A DNA stretch of 64,000 nt from Bacteroidales bacterium (GCA_003249255.1 QKJP01000061.1:1-64000); one strand, 5' to 3'; numbered from the stretch's first letter, positions 1-8,208 are shown. Numbers and translations: made by a program. Notes: generated by a model not told the origin, from the sequence alone.

Positions 1-1182
1 AATAAATACCAGGTTGACGAGAACGGAATGTATGGCGATTTTGGAGGCGCTTATGTTCCGGAAATGCTTTATCCGAATGTGGAAAACCTGAAGAAAGAGT
101 ATTTGGGAATTATCGAGTCTGAAGAATTTCAGAACGAGTACAAAGCCTTGTTGAAAGATTACGTAGGACGTCCTTCTCCATTGTATTTCGCCAAGCGTTT
201 GTCAGAGAAATACAACACCAACGTTTATTTAAAGCGTGAAGACTTAAACCATACCGGAGCACACAAAATCAACAATACAGTTGGTCAGATTTTGGTGGCT
301 AAAAAGATGGGGAAAGAACGCATTATTGCAGAAACCGGTGCCGGCCAGCATGGTGTGGCCACTGCAACCGTTTGTGCTTTGATGGGCTTGAAGTGTATTG
401 TGTACATGGGAGCTTTAGATGTGGAACGTCAGGCACCAAATGTGGCACGTATGCGTATGTTAGGAGCTGAGGTGATTCCTGCAACATCAGGAAATAAAAC
501 CCTGAAAGATGCAACCAACGAAGCTTTGCGCGACTGGATTTGTAACCCGACTGATACCTTCTATTTGATTGGTTCGGTTGTAGGTCCTCATCCGTATCCG
601 GACATGGTAGCCCGTTTGCAAGCCATCATCAGCGAAGAAATCAAGTGGCAGATTGAAGAAAAAACCGGAAAAGATCATCCCGATTACGTGATTGCTTGTG
701 TAGGTGGAGGAAGTAACGCTGCCGGTTCGTTCTATCATTTCTTAGATGATGAACGCGTGAAATTGATAGCTGTTGAGGCTTCAGGACTTGGTGTTGATTC
801 AGGTGAAACTGCGGCAACCATTACCATTGGTAACGAAGGTATCATCCACGGAAGCAAGACCTACTTAATGCAGACTGATGATGGTCAAATTGTAGAGCCT
901 TATTCCATTTCGGCAGGATTAGATTACCCGGGGATTGGCCCTCAGCATGCACATTTATATAAAACAGGCCGTGCTCAATTCTTATCAGCAACCGATGAAG
1001 ATGCATTGGAATACGTGATGGAGCTAACGCGCCTGGAAGGAATCATCCCTGCATTAGAGTCAGCTCACGCATTGGCAGCTCTTAAAAAGATGGAGTTCAA
1101 GAAAGATGATGCTGTTGTAATCACCATTTCCGGTCGTGGCGACAAAGACATGGAAACGTATATGAAAAGGTTTAATTTGTAG
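1..1182 (+). CDS. trpB: tryptophan synthase beta subunit, 5' end cut by window edge
   Basis: TrpB makes L-tryptophan from indole and serine with PLP and acts in an alpha2beta2 complex with TrpA. The reading frame is open to the left edge (NKYQVDENG precedes the first visible ATG at 28), so the true start is probably the codon just outside the window and the ATG at 28 is internal. The PLP-lysine motif HTGAHKINN is seen (Lys at residue 80 counting from the ATG at 28), as is the phosphate-binding loop GGGSNAAG near 231-238. Length fits the usual 390-400 residues. trpA follows after a 94-base spacer that holds a short-repeat array, so the two genes are probably cotranscribed. Identity is very secure from motifs, length and neighbour. 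Confidence 0.97.
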   Translation, partial: NKYQVDENGMYGDFGGAYVPEMLYPNVENLKKEYLGIIESEEFQNEYKALLKDYVGRPSPLYFAKRLSEKYNTNVYLKREDLNHTGAHKINNTVGQILVAKKMGKERIIAETGAGQHGVATATVCALMGLKCIVYMGALDVERQAPNVARMRMLGAEVIPATSGNKTLKDATNEALRDWICNPTDTFYLIGSVVGPHPYPDMVARLQAIISEEIKWQIEEKTGKDHPDYVIACVGGGSNAAGSFYHFLDDERVKLIAVEASGLGVDSGETAATITIGNEGIIHGSKTYLMQTDDGQIVEPYSISAGLDYPGIGPQHAHLYKTGRAQFLSATDEDALEYVMELTRLEGIIPALESAHALAALKKMEFKKDDAVVITISGRGDKDMETYMKRFNL

Positions 1183-1276
1183 CTGCTAGCCTTTAGCTAC
1201 TAGCTTGTTTTTGTAGTTAGTATAATGCGTTATGTAAATAACTAATGACTACTGACTAACCACTAAAAACTAAAAA
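1181..1276. repeat. AGCTACT-type short-repeat half-array in trpB-trpA spacer
   Basis: Positions 1181-1207 begin with AGCTGCTA and carry three degenerate copies of an AGCTACT-like heptamer. The second half of the spacer (1240-1276) holds a different degenerate unit (GACTACT, GACTAAC, CACTAAA). The first octamer equals the outer end of the four-helix-gene element at 8209, but no inverted partner is present here, so this looks like a solo or decayed arm. Confidence 0.6.
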
Positions 1277-2053
1277 ATGAATCGAATAAACACACTCTTC
1301 CAAGAGAAGAAAAATATATTATCTATTTATTACACGGCAGGTTATCCTAATATCGATGATACCATGCCGGTATTAGAGGCGCTTCAAGAAGGTGGAGCAG
1401 AGTTGGTAGAGATTGGGATGCCTTTCTCAGACCCCTTGGCCGATGGTGAGACCATTCAGTTAAGTTCACATCAGGCTTTGGAAAATGGCATGACTATCAA
1501 AAAGCTGTTCGAGCAATTATCCGAAATGCGTAAAAGCATCACGATTCCTATTGTGTTGATGGGTTATTACAATCCGGTCTTTCATTACGGAATAGAAAAA
1601 TTCATTGCCAAGTGTAAGGAGATAGGTGTTGATGGATTGATTTTACCGGATTTACCATTTGATGAGTATAAGAATAAATACAAGGATTTGTTCGAAAACA
1701 ATGGTATTTCAAACATCTTCCTGATTACACCACAAACATCCGATGAGCGTGTTCGTCTGATAGATGAGAATAGTACCGGATTTATCTACATGGTATCGTC
1801 AGCATCTGTAACAGGTGCTAAGTCAAGTGTATCTACTTCGCAAGTGGATTACTTTAAACGCATTGATAACTTGAATTTGAAGAATCCTAAAGTGATTGGT
1901 TTTGGTATCGGTAATCATGCGACGTTCTCTAAAGCCTGTGAAAATGCCGACGGAGCAATCATTGGTAGTGCCTTTGTGAATCTATTAACCAAAGAAGGTG
2001 CTTCAAAAGAGAAGATTGTAAGTTTCTTGAAAGAAGTAAAAGGTGACTTATAG
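1277..2053 (+). CDS. trpA: tryptophan synthase alpha subunit
   Basis: TrpA cleaves indole-3-glycerol phosphate to indole and glyceraldehyde 3-phosphate and channels indole to TrpB. It is a TIM-barrel protein of 258 residues, close to the family's usual 250-270. The catalytic region VEIGMPFSDPLADG is intact, with Glu45 and Asp56 equivalent to Salmonella Glu49 and Asp60. The phosphate-binding end GFGIGNH lies near residue 208. The ATG at 1277 directly precedes the conserved N-terminus. It is the second gene of the trpBA pair; the earlier trp genes would lie left of the window. Confidence 0.97.
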   Translation: MNRINTLFQEKKNILSIYYTAGYPNIDDTMPVLEALQEGGAELVEIGMPFSDPLADGETIQLSSHQALENGMTIKKLFEQLSEMRKSITIPIVLMGYYNPVFHYGIEKFIAKCKEIGVDGLILPDLPFDEYKNKYKDLFENNGISNIFLITPQTSDERVRLIDENSTGFIYMVSSASVTGAKSSVSTSQVDYFKRIDNLNLKNPKVIGFGIGNHATFSKACENADGAIIGSAFVNLLTKEGASKEKIVSFLKEVKGDL

Positions 2054-2151
2054 TGGTCAACGATAAGGCTGAAAGCCTTAAAGATATTAGCACAGGGGAA
2101 CGCCCTGTGTATTCAATGAGAAATGTATATCGCCCTGAAAGGGCAAAATAA
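2054..2151. repeat. three GAA/GAAC-loop hairpins, REP-like cluster
   Basis: Three short perfect hairpins follow one another in the trpA-SDR spacer: 2065-2079 (AAGGCT-GAA-AGCCTT), 2091-2109 (CACAGGG, 5-nt loop, CCCTGTG) and 2132-2144 (GCCCT-GAA-AGGGC). Two share the same GAA loop. The arrangement resembles bacterial REP/BIME intergenic palindromes; no associated transposase gene is present in the window. It might also end trpA transcription, but none of the three has a T-run. Confidence 0.7.
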
Positions 2152-2157
2152 TTGAGC

Positions 2158-2862
2158 ATGTCAGGTTCAAATAAAGTTTGTTTCGTAACCGGAGCCAGTA
2201 GTGGTATTGGAAAAGCCATTGCCCAATCATTAATAAAAGATAATTATACGGTTATTGTTACCGCACGTCGTAAAGAACGTTTGGAAAAACTTGGTGCGGC
2301 CGATGTTTTAGCCGGTGATTTATGTGACCGTACTTTTCAAAAAGAAGCTTATCAATACATCATTGATAAATATGGCAAGTGCGATTTTCTTTTTAATTGT
2401 GCAGGTGTGCAAGATGCTGCTACCATTGAGGATACTGATATCGACCGCGTTTCTGACATGTTATCCATCAATGTGGATGCAACGTTTCGTATGACTTACT
2501 TGTTCTTAAAGCAATTTAAGAAACAAGGCTTTGGTCATGTGGTTAATATCTCCAGCGTACTTGGTACAAAAACGAGAGCTACCGCGGGAGCTTATGCTGC
2601 CACCAAATATGCCGTTGAAGCGTTGTCTGAAGCTTTACGTATGGAATTATCGGGTACTAAAATTAAAGTCACTTGCATCGAACCCGGTTTGGTAATGACC
2701 GAATTGCACGATCATTGGAAAGTCCACCCAAAAGAACTGATGAATATCGAAGAACCACTTCAGCCCGAAGATGTGGCAGAAACCGTTCGTTTCATCATGA
2801 ACCAACCCGACCATGTTAGAATCCCTCGCTTAATGATTTTGCCGGATTCGCATAATATATAA
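2158..2862 (+). CDS. SDR-family NAD(P)-dependent oxidoreductase
   Basis: A short-chain dehydrogenase/reductase of 234 residues from the ATG at 2158; a TTG two codons upstream (2152) is a possible but less likely start. The Rossmann glycine motif TGASSGIG is at the N-terminus, NVDA marks the structural asparagine region, and the active-site Tyr-xxx-Lys is in YAATK. The order and length match classical SDRs of the YdfG/3-hydroxy-acid type, but substrate cannot be read from sequence. It follows trpA after the hairpin cluster, and the next gene begins about 15 bases downstream, so it may be cotranscribed with that gene. Confidence 0.88.
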   Translation: MSGSNKVCFVTGASSGIGKAIAQSLIKDNYTVIVTARRKERLEKLGAADVLAGDLCDRTFQKEAYQYIIDKYGKCDFLFNCAGVQDAATIEDTDIDRVSDMLSINVDATFRMTYLFLKQFKKQGFGHVVNISSVLGTKTRATAGAYAATKYAVEALSEALRMELSGTKIKVTCIEPGLVMTELHDHWKVHPKELMNIEEPLQPEDVAETVRFIMNQPDHVRIPRLMILPDSHNI

Positions 2863-2876
2863 AAAGCTGTTTTGAA

Positions 2877-3914
2877 ATGCTGAATTTAGGTAAAGGTGAT
2901 AGTCAGTTGGTAGATGATATTATTAAGCTTGTTTATGAAGCAAAGCAGGCAGTGGCATCTACTGTAAATTCAGCAACAACGGTTTTATATTGGAATTTAG
3001 GGAAGCGAATTAATGATGAATTTCTTCAGAATAAGCGTGCCGGCTATGGAAAGAATATTATTGGAGTAATCTCCCAAAAGCTCACGGAGGAATATGGGAA
3101 AGGGTGGAGTGAGAAGCAAATCAGACATTGTCTACGCTTTGCGGAGACTTTTAACGACCAAGAAAAAGTCTACGCACTGAGTAGACAATTATCTTGGACT
3201 CATTTTCGAATATTAACTTATGTGAAGAATGAGCTGAGTAGGCTTTTTTATATAGAAATGTGTCTGATTGAAAATTGGGGGACAAGAGTACTTTCAGAAA
3301 AGATAGAATCAATGCTTTTTGAACGGACTGCTATTTCCAAAAAGCCTGAGAGTATAATTAGAAAAGAGCTTAATGCTTTTACAGAAACGAAGCAGTTAAC
3401 TCCTGATTTAGTTTTTAGAGACCCTTATGTTCTGGATTTTTTAGGTTTGGAAGATAGTTTTAGTGAAAAAAATCTTGAAGATGCCATTTTAAAAGAGATA
3501 GAGAAGTTTATAATGGAGTTGGGGCAAGGTTTTACTTTTGTAGAGCGGCAAAAGAAAATGCTAGTTGATGGAGAGCTGTATAAACTTGATTTGTTATTCT
3601 ATCACCGACGCTTAAAAAGGTTAGTTGCGATTGATTTGAAACTGGGTAGGTTTAAAGCTGCTTATAAAGGTCAGATGGAGTTATATCTACGATATATTGA
3701 AAAGAATGATATGGTTTCAGGTGAACATTCGCCGATTGGCTTATTGTTATGCGCTGAGGGCAATTATGAGCAAATTGAGTTATTGCAGTTGGATAATTCA
3801 GGAATAAGAGTTGCTGAATATATCACAGAGTTACCTCCTAAAGATTTATTAGAGAAAAAGCTTCATAAACTTATTAAGATGGAGAAAGAACGAGCTTTAA
3901 AAGAGAAAAAATAG
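2877..3914 (+). CDS. YhcG/DUF1016-type PD-(D/E)xK nuclease-domain protein
   Basis: 345 residues matching the YhcG (DUF1016) family: an N-terminal helical half (about residues 10-150) with the family signature around YWNLGKRI and GWSEKQIRHCLRF, and a C-terminal PD-(D/E)xK nuclease-like half (about 185-345). The putative catalytic core is visible as an Asp in KLDLLFYHRR followed by AIDLKLG and a downstream KGQMELYLRY. YhcG-type proteins are found scattered in bacterial genomes, often beside restriction-modification genes, and their exact role is unsettled. Here no methylase, specificity subunit or recombinase is adjacent. The codons look more AT-rich than those of flanking trp/his genes, so it may be acquired. 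The ATG at 2877 is the only reasonable start. Confidence 0.88.
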   Translation: MLNLGKGDSQLVDDIIKLVYEAKQAVASTVNSATTVLYWNLGKRINDEFLQNKRAGYGKNIIGVISQKLTEEYGKGWSEKQIRHCLRFAETFNDQEKVYALSRQLSWTHFRILTYVKNELSRLFYIEMCLIENWGTRVLSEKIESMLFERTAISKKPESIIRKELNAFTETKQLTPDLVFRDPYVLDFLGLEDSFSEKNLEDAILKEIEKFIMELGQGFTFVERQKKMLVDGELYKLDLLFYHRRLKRLVAIDLKLGRFKAAYKGQMELYLRYIEKNDMVSGEHSPIGLLLCAEGNYEQIELLQLDNSGIRVAEYITELPPKDLLEKKLHKLIKMEKERALKEKK

Positions 3915-4213
3915 CCGTTGCAACCATGTTGTAGCTTTAAGACTAAATGTTAAAGTTAATTATTGCTATTTTTGCAATCAGGTTAAAGATTAAAAGTTAA
4001 CCTTATTTGTTATTAGCGCAGAGCCTCTGTGTTGAAATTTTAATAAAGATTTGTATGGCAGTTTTGATACCTGCCGGACAAGCAGGCTGGCTTGATACTT
4101 ACTCTTAATACTAATTTAGAATATATGAAACGAGCCATGAGCAAACTTTCCTCAGACAGGAGTATGATTAAATTGGCGAGTTCCATCTGGCAAATGAAAA
4201 CAAATTTAGACAA
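3915..4213. other. 299-base intergenic region before purU with promoter-like box and repeat
   Basis: The interval holds a TAnnTTTG-type box (TATTTTTG, 3967-3974) which could drive purU, a palindromic repeat CCTGC-(7 nt)-GCAGG inside a duplicated TTGATAC context (4065-4098), and a 30-codon open frame (4125-4217) that overlaps the purU start. A related hairpin-plus-TTGATAC block occurs at 6169-6228. Nothing else is recognised. Confidence 0.5.
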
Positions 4214-4217
4214 ATGA
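4125..4217 (+). CDS. possible 30-codon upstream ORF overlapping purU
   Basis: ATG at 4125 opens 30 codons that end in TGA at 4215-4217, so the stop overlaps the purU ATG (4214) in the ATGA arrangement typical of translational coupling. The peptide is basic and contains no transmembrane or regulatory repeat I can recognise. There is no clear ribosome binding site. It could be a coupling leader, the remnant of an older gene, or chance; only the exact overlap argues for it. Confidence 0.2.
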   Translation: MKRAMSKLSSDRSMIKLASSIWQMKTNLDK

Positions 4218-5071
4218 AAAATTATGCCATCATACGTATCCACTGTCCTGATCAATCGGGGATTGTGGCTAAAGTAACCGATTTTATTCACCGTAATAAC
4301 GGTAACGTATTAGATTTAGACCAACACACCGATCGTGGTGAAGGACGTTTCTTTATGCGTGTGGAGTGGGATTTAGCTAATTTTACTATTCCGCAGGAGC
4401 AAATCGAAACCGTTTTCCAGATTGAGTTAGCTACTCCAATGCAAATGGAATGGTCTTTAGATTTTACAGACCGTAAATCACGCATGGCAATATTTGTATC
4501 TCGTGCATCACATTGCTTGTTCGATTTGTTAGCACGCCACAGTGCAGGGGAGTTAGATGTGGATATTCCAATGATTATTTCTAATCACAAAGATTTAGAG
4601 CACATTGCCGAGAAGTTTGAAATCCCGTTCTATCACTTCCCAATAACCAAAGAGACAAAAGCAGAACAAGAAGCTAAGGAATTCAAATTGATGGAAGAGC
4701 AGAATATTGATTTCATCGTGCTAGCTCGCTACATGCAAATTCTTTCACCCGAATTTACAGTACGTTATCCAAACCGAGTAATCAATATTCACCACAGTTT
4801 CTTACCGGCATTTGCCGGTGCAAAACCTTATCATGCGGCACATTCGCGCGGTGTTAAGATTATTGGAGCAACCGGTCATTACGTAACATCAGAACTGGAT
4901 GAAGGCCCTATCATCACACAAGATGTAAACAGTATCTCACATCACGATTCAGTAGAGAGTTTGGTTCAAAAAGGTAAAGACGTTGAAAAAATCGTTTTAT
5001 CCCGTGCCGTTAAAGCCCATGTGGATAGGAAGACCTTGGTGTATAAGAATAAGACGATAATATTTAATTGA
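4214..5071 (+). CDS. purU: formyltetrahydrofolate deformylase
   Basis: PurU hydrolyses 10-formyltetrahydrofolate to formate and tetrahydrofolate, balancing one-carbon pools and supplying formate for purine synthesis. The 285-residue protein has an N-terminal ACT domain (about 5-80; IRIHCPDQSGIVAKV) and a C-terminal formyltransferase-fold domain. The catalytic set is seen in INIHHSFLPAF (Asn, His) and ELDEGPII (Asp), with the family insert AGAKPYHAAHSRGVK. Length matches E. coli PurU (280). It lies just upstream of the his genes; AICAR from histidine synthesis also needs 10-formyl-THF, so the location may reflect shared one-carbon/purine chemistry, though this is inference. Confidence 0.95.
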   Translation: MKNYAIIRIHCPDQSGIVAKVTDFIHRNNGNVLDLDQHTDRGEGRFFMRVEWDLANFTIPQEQIETVFQIELATPMQMEWSLDFTDRKSRMAIFVSRASHCLFDLLARHSAGELDVDIPMIISNHKDLEHIAEKFEIPFYHFPITKETKAEQEAKEFKLMEEQNIDFIVLARYMQILSPEFTVRYPNRVINIHHSFLPAFAGAKPYHAAHSRGVKIIGATGHYVTSELDEGPIITQDVNSISHHDSVESLVQKGKDVEKIVLSRAVKAHVDRKTLVYKNKTIIFN

Positions 5072-5077
5072 TAATAA

Positions 5078-5530
5078 AGTTCGGAGTTCGGAGACCGGAG
5101 TTCGAAGAAAATAGCAAACCTAAACTTAACCTGTAAAAGATGAATTCATTTAGAGAATTAATCGTTTGGCAAAAATCGATGGACTTTGTTACTGAGGTGT
5201 ATAATGTAACAAAAGATTTTCCCAAAGAGGAACAATTTGGATTGTCTGCTCAAATGAGACGAGCCGCTGTTTCTATACCTTCGAATATTTCAGAAGGATA
5301 TGGTAGGAAATCACAAGGTGACTTTGGACGTTTTCTTGCGTATTCAATTGGGTCTGATTATGAATTACAAACTCAAATTGAAGTTTCACGAAATATAGGT
5401 TTTCTTGAATCTGAAAAGTGTTCACTATTGATAGAAAGGCTTGAAGAGATAGCTCGAATGCTGAAAAGCTTAAAAAGTAAGATAAAATAATATTACGGTT
5501 TAGGACTTCGACTCCGAACTCCGAACTCCG
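5078..5530. mobile_element. S23-gene element A: CGGAGTT arrays in inverted orientation
   Basis: Left array 5078-5107 holds about four copies of a CGGAGTT-like heptamer. Right array 5505-5530 is its inverted counterpart: the reverse complement of the right arm matches the left arm over about 25 positions with two mismatches and one gap. The pair encloses one intact S23-family gene (5140-5490). The left array begins 7 bases after the purU stop and the right array ends 18 bases before hisH, so the element occupies nearly the whole spacer. No target-site duplication is evident. Mobility is inferred from layout only; a 12-base palindrome (TGCTAATTAGCA, 5531-5542) abuts the right end. Confidence 0.55.
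5140..5490 (+). CDS. four-helix bundle protein, 23S rRNA IVP/S23 family (copy 1)
   Basis: A 116-residue protein of the S23/23S-rRNA-intervening-sequence family (also related to the Avd accessory protein of diversity-generating retroelements). It shows the family hallmarks: ELIVWQKSMDFV at the N-terminus, then FGLSAQMRRAAVSIPSNISEG, then DFGRFLAYSIGSDYELQTQ. The family forms a helical-bundle oligomer and is basic, which suggests nucleic-acid contact, but no biochemical role is established. It is intact and sits alone between inverted short-repeat arrays in the purU-hisH spacer. Two divergent paralogues occupy the next two his-gene spacers. Confidence 0.92.
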   Translation: MNSFRELIVWQKSMDFVTEVYNVTKDFPKEEQFGLSAQMRRAAVSIPSNISEGYGRKSQGDFGRFLAYSIGSDYELQTQIEVSRNIGFLESEKCSLLIERLEEIARMLKSLKSKIK

Positions 5531-5548
5531 TGCTAATTAGCACTAGAA

Positions 5549-6148
5549 ATGAACTTAGTAATAATAAAATACAACGCCGGTAACATCCGCTCAGTAAACA
5601 ACGCCTTGTTGCGATTGGGTTACGAAGCAGAAATTACCGCTGATCCTGAGAAAATAATGAAAGCCGATAAGGTGATTTTTCCGGGAGTAGGAGAGGCAAG
5701 TACCACCATGGATTACTTGCGAAAGACAGAATTGGATAAGTTAATTGTAGATTTAAAGCAGCCTGTTTTAGGCGTTTGTTTAGGAATGCAATTGATGTGT
5801 AGTCATTCTGAAGAAGGGGATGCAGATTGTTTAAACATCTTTGATGAGAAGGTGGTGAAGTTTCCGCTTCCCAATCCGAATCCTCAAAACATTAAGATTC
5901 CGCACATGGGCTGGAACCAAATTTACGATGTGAAGAGCGATTTGTTTGACCCATCATTAGAAGGAGAATATGTGTACTTCGTTCACAGCTATTATGTGGC
6001 AAAAGGTGCTGATACCGCCGCAACCACCGACTATATCTTGCCATATAGTTCAGCCCTTCAGAAGGATAATTTCTTTGCCACACAGTTTCACCCCGAAAAG
6101 AGCGGCCCTGTTGGAGAACGTATCCTAAAGAACTTTTTGAAATTATAG
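5549..6148 (+). CDS. hisH: imidazole glycerol phosphate synthase glutaminase subunit
   Basis: HisH releases ammonia from glutamine and passes it to HisF to make imidazole glycerol phosphate and AICAR. The 199-residue class I glutamine amidotransferase has the nucleophile in GVCLGMQ (Cys77) and the His-Glu pair in QFHPEKSG (His181, Glu183). The N-terminus IIKYNAGNIRSVNNAL is typical, supporting the ATG at 5549. It is the first his gene in the window and is followed by hisA. Its partner HisF is encoded 1.3 kb downstream. Confidence 0.97.
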   Translation: MNLVIIKYNAGNIRSVNNALLRLGYEAEITADPEKIMKADKVIFPGVGEASTTMDYLRKTELDKLIVDLKQPVLGVCLGMQLMCSHSEEGDADCLNIFDEKVVKFPLPNPNPQNIKIPHMGWNQIYDVKSDLFDPSLEGEYVYFVHSYYVAKGADTAATTDYILPYSSALQKDNFFATQFHPEKSGPVGERILKNFLKL

Positions 6149-6168
6149 AAAATAATAGGTGTAAGATT

Positions 6169-6228
6169 TAAGTCTTGATACCTGCCTGTTGCAGGCAGGC
6201 TTATGTCTTGTGTCTTGATACTTTTAAA
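6169..6228. repeat. CCTGCCTG-TTG-CAGGCAGG hairpin in TTGATAC repeat context
   Basis: A perfect 8-bp hairpin with a TTG loop (6181-6199) lies between copies of GTCTTGATAC (6172-6181 and around 6212-6222). The hairpin-plus-repeat design recurs at 4065-4098. It occupies the hisH-hisA spacer, which lacks an S23 gene. It could affect mRNA stability between hisH and hisA; that is inference. Confidence 0.65.
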
Positions 6229-6230
6229 GT

Positions 6231-6956
6231 ATGAACAAAATAGATATTATCCCTGCCATCGACCTCATTGACGGAAAGTGTGTGCGATTAAGCCAGGGAG
6301 ACTACGACAGTAAAAAGGTTTACAACGAAGACCCATTGGAAGTTGCCAAAGAGTTTGAAGACCATGGCATCAAAAGACTTCACCTCGTTGATTTAGACGG
6401 TGCCAAAGCCGGACATATCATCAACCATAAAGTGCTCCAAACCATTGCAACCAAAACGAACTTGGTAATTGACTTTGGTGGAGGATTAAAAACGACCGAG
6501 GATTTACGAATTGCATTCGAAAGTGGAGCGCAGATGATTACCGGTGGTAGTATCGCCGTTAAAAATCCTACCGAGTTTGAAGGTTGGATTGAAAAATACG
6601 GAAGCGATAAAATCATTCTAGGAGCCGATGCAAAAGACGGCAAAATAGCGGTTACCGGTTGGTTAGAAGAAACCAATGAACAACTTATTCCGTACATCAA
6701 AAATTATCGTACCAAAGGAATCACAAAAGTAATCTGTACAGATATCAGTAAAGACGGCATGTTACAAGGCCCTTCAACTGACCTATACAAAGAAATCTTA
6801 GCAGAAATTCCCGATTTATACCTCGTAGCCAGTGGCGGCGTAAGCGGCATCCAAGACATCGAACAGCTAGCCCAGGCAAAAGTGCCTGCGGTGATTTTTG
6901 GAAAGGCTATTTATGAGGGGAGAGTTTCTTTAAAAGAATTAGAGCGTTTTTTATAG
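6231..6956 (+). CDS. hisA: phosphoribosylformimino-AICAR ribotide isomerase
   Basis: HisA opens the ProFAR ribose ring by an Amadori rearrangement to make PRFAR, the substrate of HisHF. It is a 241-residue TIM barrel with the N-terminal catalytic Asp in [15 protein letters not shown] (Asp11), a second catalytic Asp in [12 protein letters not shown], and C-terminal phosphate-binding segments VASGGVSG and [11 protein letters not shown]. Length is usual. The ATG at 6231 is directly before the conserved strand. It is flanked by the hairpin repeat upstream and by S23 element B downstream. Confidence 0.97.
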   Translation: MNKIDIIPAIDLIDGKCVRLSQGDYDSKKVYNEDPLEVAKEFEDHGIKRLHLVDLDGAKAGHIINHKVLQTIATKTNLVIDFGGGLKTTEDLRIAFESGAQMITGGSIAVKNPTEFEGWIEKYGSDKIILGADAKDGKIAVTGWLEETNEQLIPYIKNYRTKGITKVICTDISKDGMLQGPSTDLYKEILAEIPDLYLVASGGVSGIQDIEQLAQAKVPAVIFGKAIYEGRVSLKELERFL

Positions 6957-6962
6957 TGATTT

Positions 6963-7433
6963 AGGCAGTAGGCAGAAGGCAGAAGAATGAGTGCAATACG
7001 TTCATATCGTGATTTGTTAGTTTGGCAAAAGGCAATGAATTTGGTTGATTTAGTTTATGAAATAACTAAATCGTTTCCGCCGGATGAGCTTTATGGATTA
7101 ACAAACCAATTGCGTCGTTCTTCAGTATCAATTCCTTCGAATATTGCAGAAGGCTATGGAAGACATCAAACAAAAGATTATATAAGGTTTTTAAGTATAT
7201 CGTCCGGTTCATTGTATGAAATGGAAACTCAACTAGAGATTTCAAGACGCCAAGGATATGTGGATCAAGAAAAGTATGATGAAGTAATTTCTTTATCTTC
7301 AGAAATCGAACGGATGTTATCAAGCCTAATAAATAAATTAAAAAGGACTATTAATAAGTGAAGGGCTGGCAATTGGCTTCTACCTCCGCTAGTTAAGGGG
7401 GTACTACTGCCTTCTGCCCACTGCCTTCTGCCT
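6963..7433. mobile_element. S23-gene element B: GGCAGAA arrays in inverted orientation
   Basis: Left array 6963-6985 has three copies of the heptamer GGCAGAA (first copy GGCAGTA). Right array 7406-7433 reads, on the other strand, GGCAGAA, GGCAGTG, GGCAGAA, GGCAGT, so the two arms are inverted repeats and begin and end with AGGCAG/CTGCCT. They enclose one S23-family gene (6987-7361). The left arm starts 6 bases after the hisA stop and the right arm ends 13 bases before hisF. The unit is unrelated in sequence to that of elements A and C, yet has the same 7-nt period and the same layout. Confidence 0.58.
6987..7361 (+). CDS. four-helix bundle protein, 23S rRNA IVP/S23 family (copy 2)
   Basis: A 124-residue S23-family protein with DLLVWQKAMNLV, YGLTNQLRRSSVSIPSNIAEG and DYIRFLSISSGSLYEMETQ, in the family order, and a lysine-rich C-terminal tail. 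It is clearly homologous to the proteins at 5140 and 8334 but differs at roughly half the positions by eye, so the three are not recent duplicates. The start codon at 6987 is only two bases after the left repeat array, so the arm overlaps its ribosome-binding region. Cellular role unknown. Confidence 0.92.
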   Translation: MSAIRSYRDLLVWQKAMNLVDLVYEITKSFPPDELYGLTNQLRRSSVSIPSNIAEGYGRHQTKDYIRFLSISSGSLYEMETQLEISRRQGYVDQEKYDEVISLSSEIERMLSSLINKLKRTINK

Positions 7434-7446
7434 AGAATGAAAAAAT

Positions 7447-8205
7447 ATGCTTTCTAAACGAATTATACCTTGCCTCGACATCAAAAACGGTCAAACCGTT
7501 AAAGGTGTCAAATTTCTTGAAATACAAGAAGTAGGTGACCCTGTTGAATTGGGTGCCTTATATGCCGAGCAAGGAGCAGATGAATTAGTGTTCCTGGATA
7601 TTACTGCCAGTCATGAAGGTCGTAAGACATTTGTAGATTTGGTGAAGCGTATTGCGCGTAATATCAACATCCCGTTTACCGTAGGTGGTGGAATAAGTGA
7701 ATTGAGCGATGCAGATGCCTTATTAAATGCCGGTGCAGATAAAATATCCATTAACTCATCGGCGGTTCGTAATCCGCAGTTGATTAACGATATGGCAAAG
7801 AACTTCGGTTCACAGTTCGTCGTTACTGCCATTGATGCCAAGCAACAGCAAGGCGACGATTGGGTAGTAACCGTGAATGGAGGTCGTATCCCAACCGACA
7901 AGCGTTTGTTCTCGTGGGCTAAAGAAGCCGAAGACCGAGGTGCCGGAGAAATACTTTTTACCAGCATGGACCACGATGGAGTGAAAACAGGTTTTGCTAA
8001 CGAAGCACTGGCCAAATTAAGTGAGGAATTAACCATTCCGATTATTGCATCCGGTGGTGCCGGAGCCATGGAGCATTTTACCGATGTCTTCACCAAAGGA
8101 AAAGCCGATGCCGGATTAGCTGCCAGTATTTTTCACTTTAAGGAGATTCCAATTCCCGAGTTGAAGAAGTATTTGCATGCACAAGGAATTCCGGTGAGGC
8201 TATAA
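7447..8205 (+). CDS. hisF: imidazole glycerol phosphate synthase cyclase subunit
   Basis: HisF takes ammonia from HisH and converts PRFAR to imidazole glycerol phosphate plus AICAR. The 252-residue TIM barrel starts with the invariant [11 protein letters not shown] (Asp11) and has the second catalytic Asp in VVTAIDAK (Asp130), both at the positions found in Thermotoga HisF. The segment [13 protein letters not shown] is the phosphate-binding end. The start at 7447 follows element B by 13 bases. Its neighbours are element B upstream and element C downstream. Confidence 0.97.
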   Translation: MLSKRIIPCLDIKNGQTVKGVKFLEIQEVGDPVELGALYAEQGADELVFLDITASHEGRKTFVDLVKRIARNINIPFTVGGGISELSDADALLNAGADKISINSSAVRNPQLINDMAKNFGSQFVVTAIDAKQQQGDDWVVTVNGGRIPTDKRLFSWAKEAEDRGAGEILFTSMDHDGVKTGFANEALAKLSEELTIPIIASGGAGAMEHFTDVFTKGKADAGLAASIFHFKEIPIPELKKYLHAQGIPVRL

Positions 8206-8208
8206 AAG

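Noticed and set aside
7611-8096. 161-codon minus-strand open frame inside hisF
   Set aside because: It is antisense to a well-conserved enzyme gene, has no recognised domain and is explained by codon composition of hisF.
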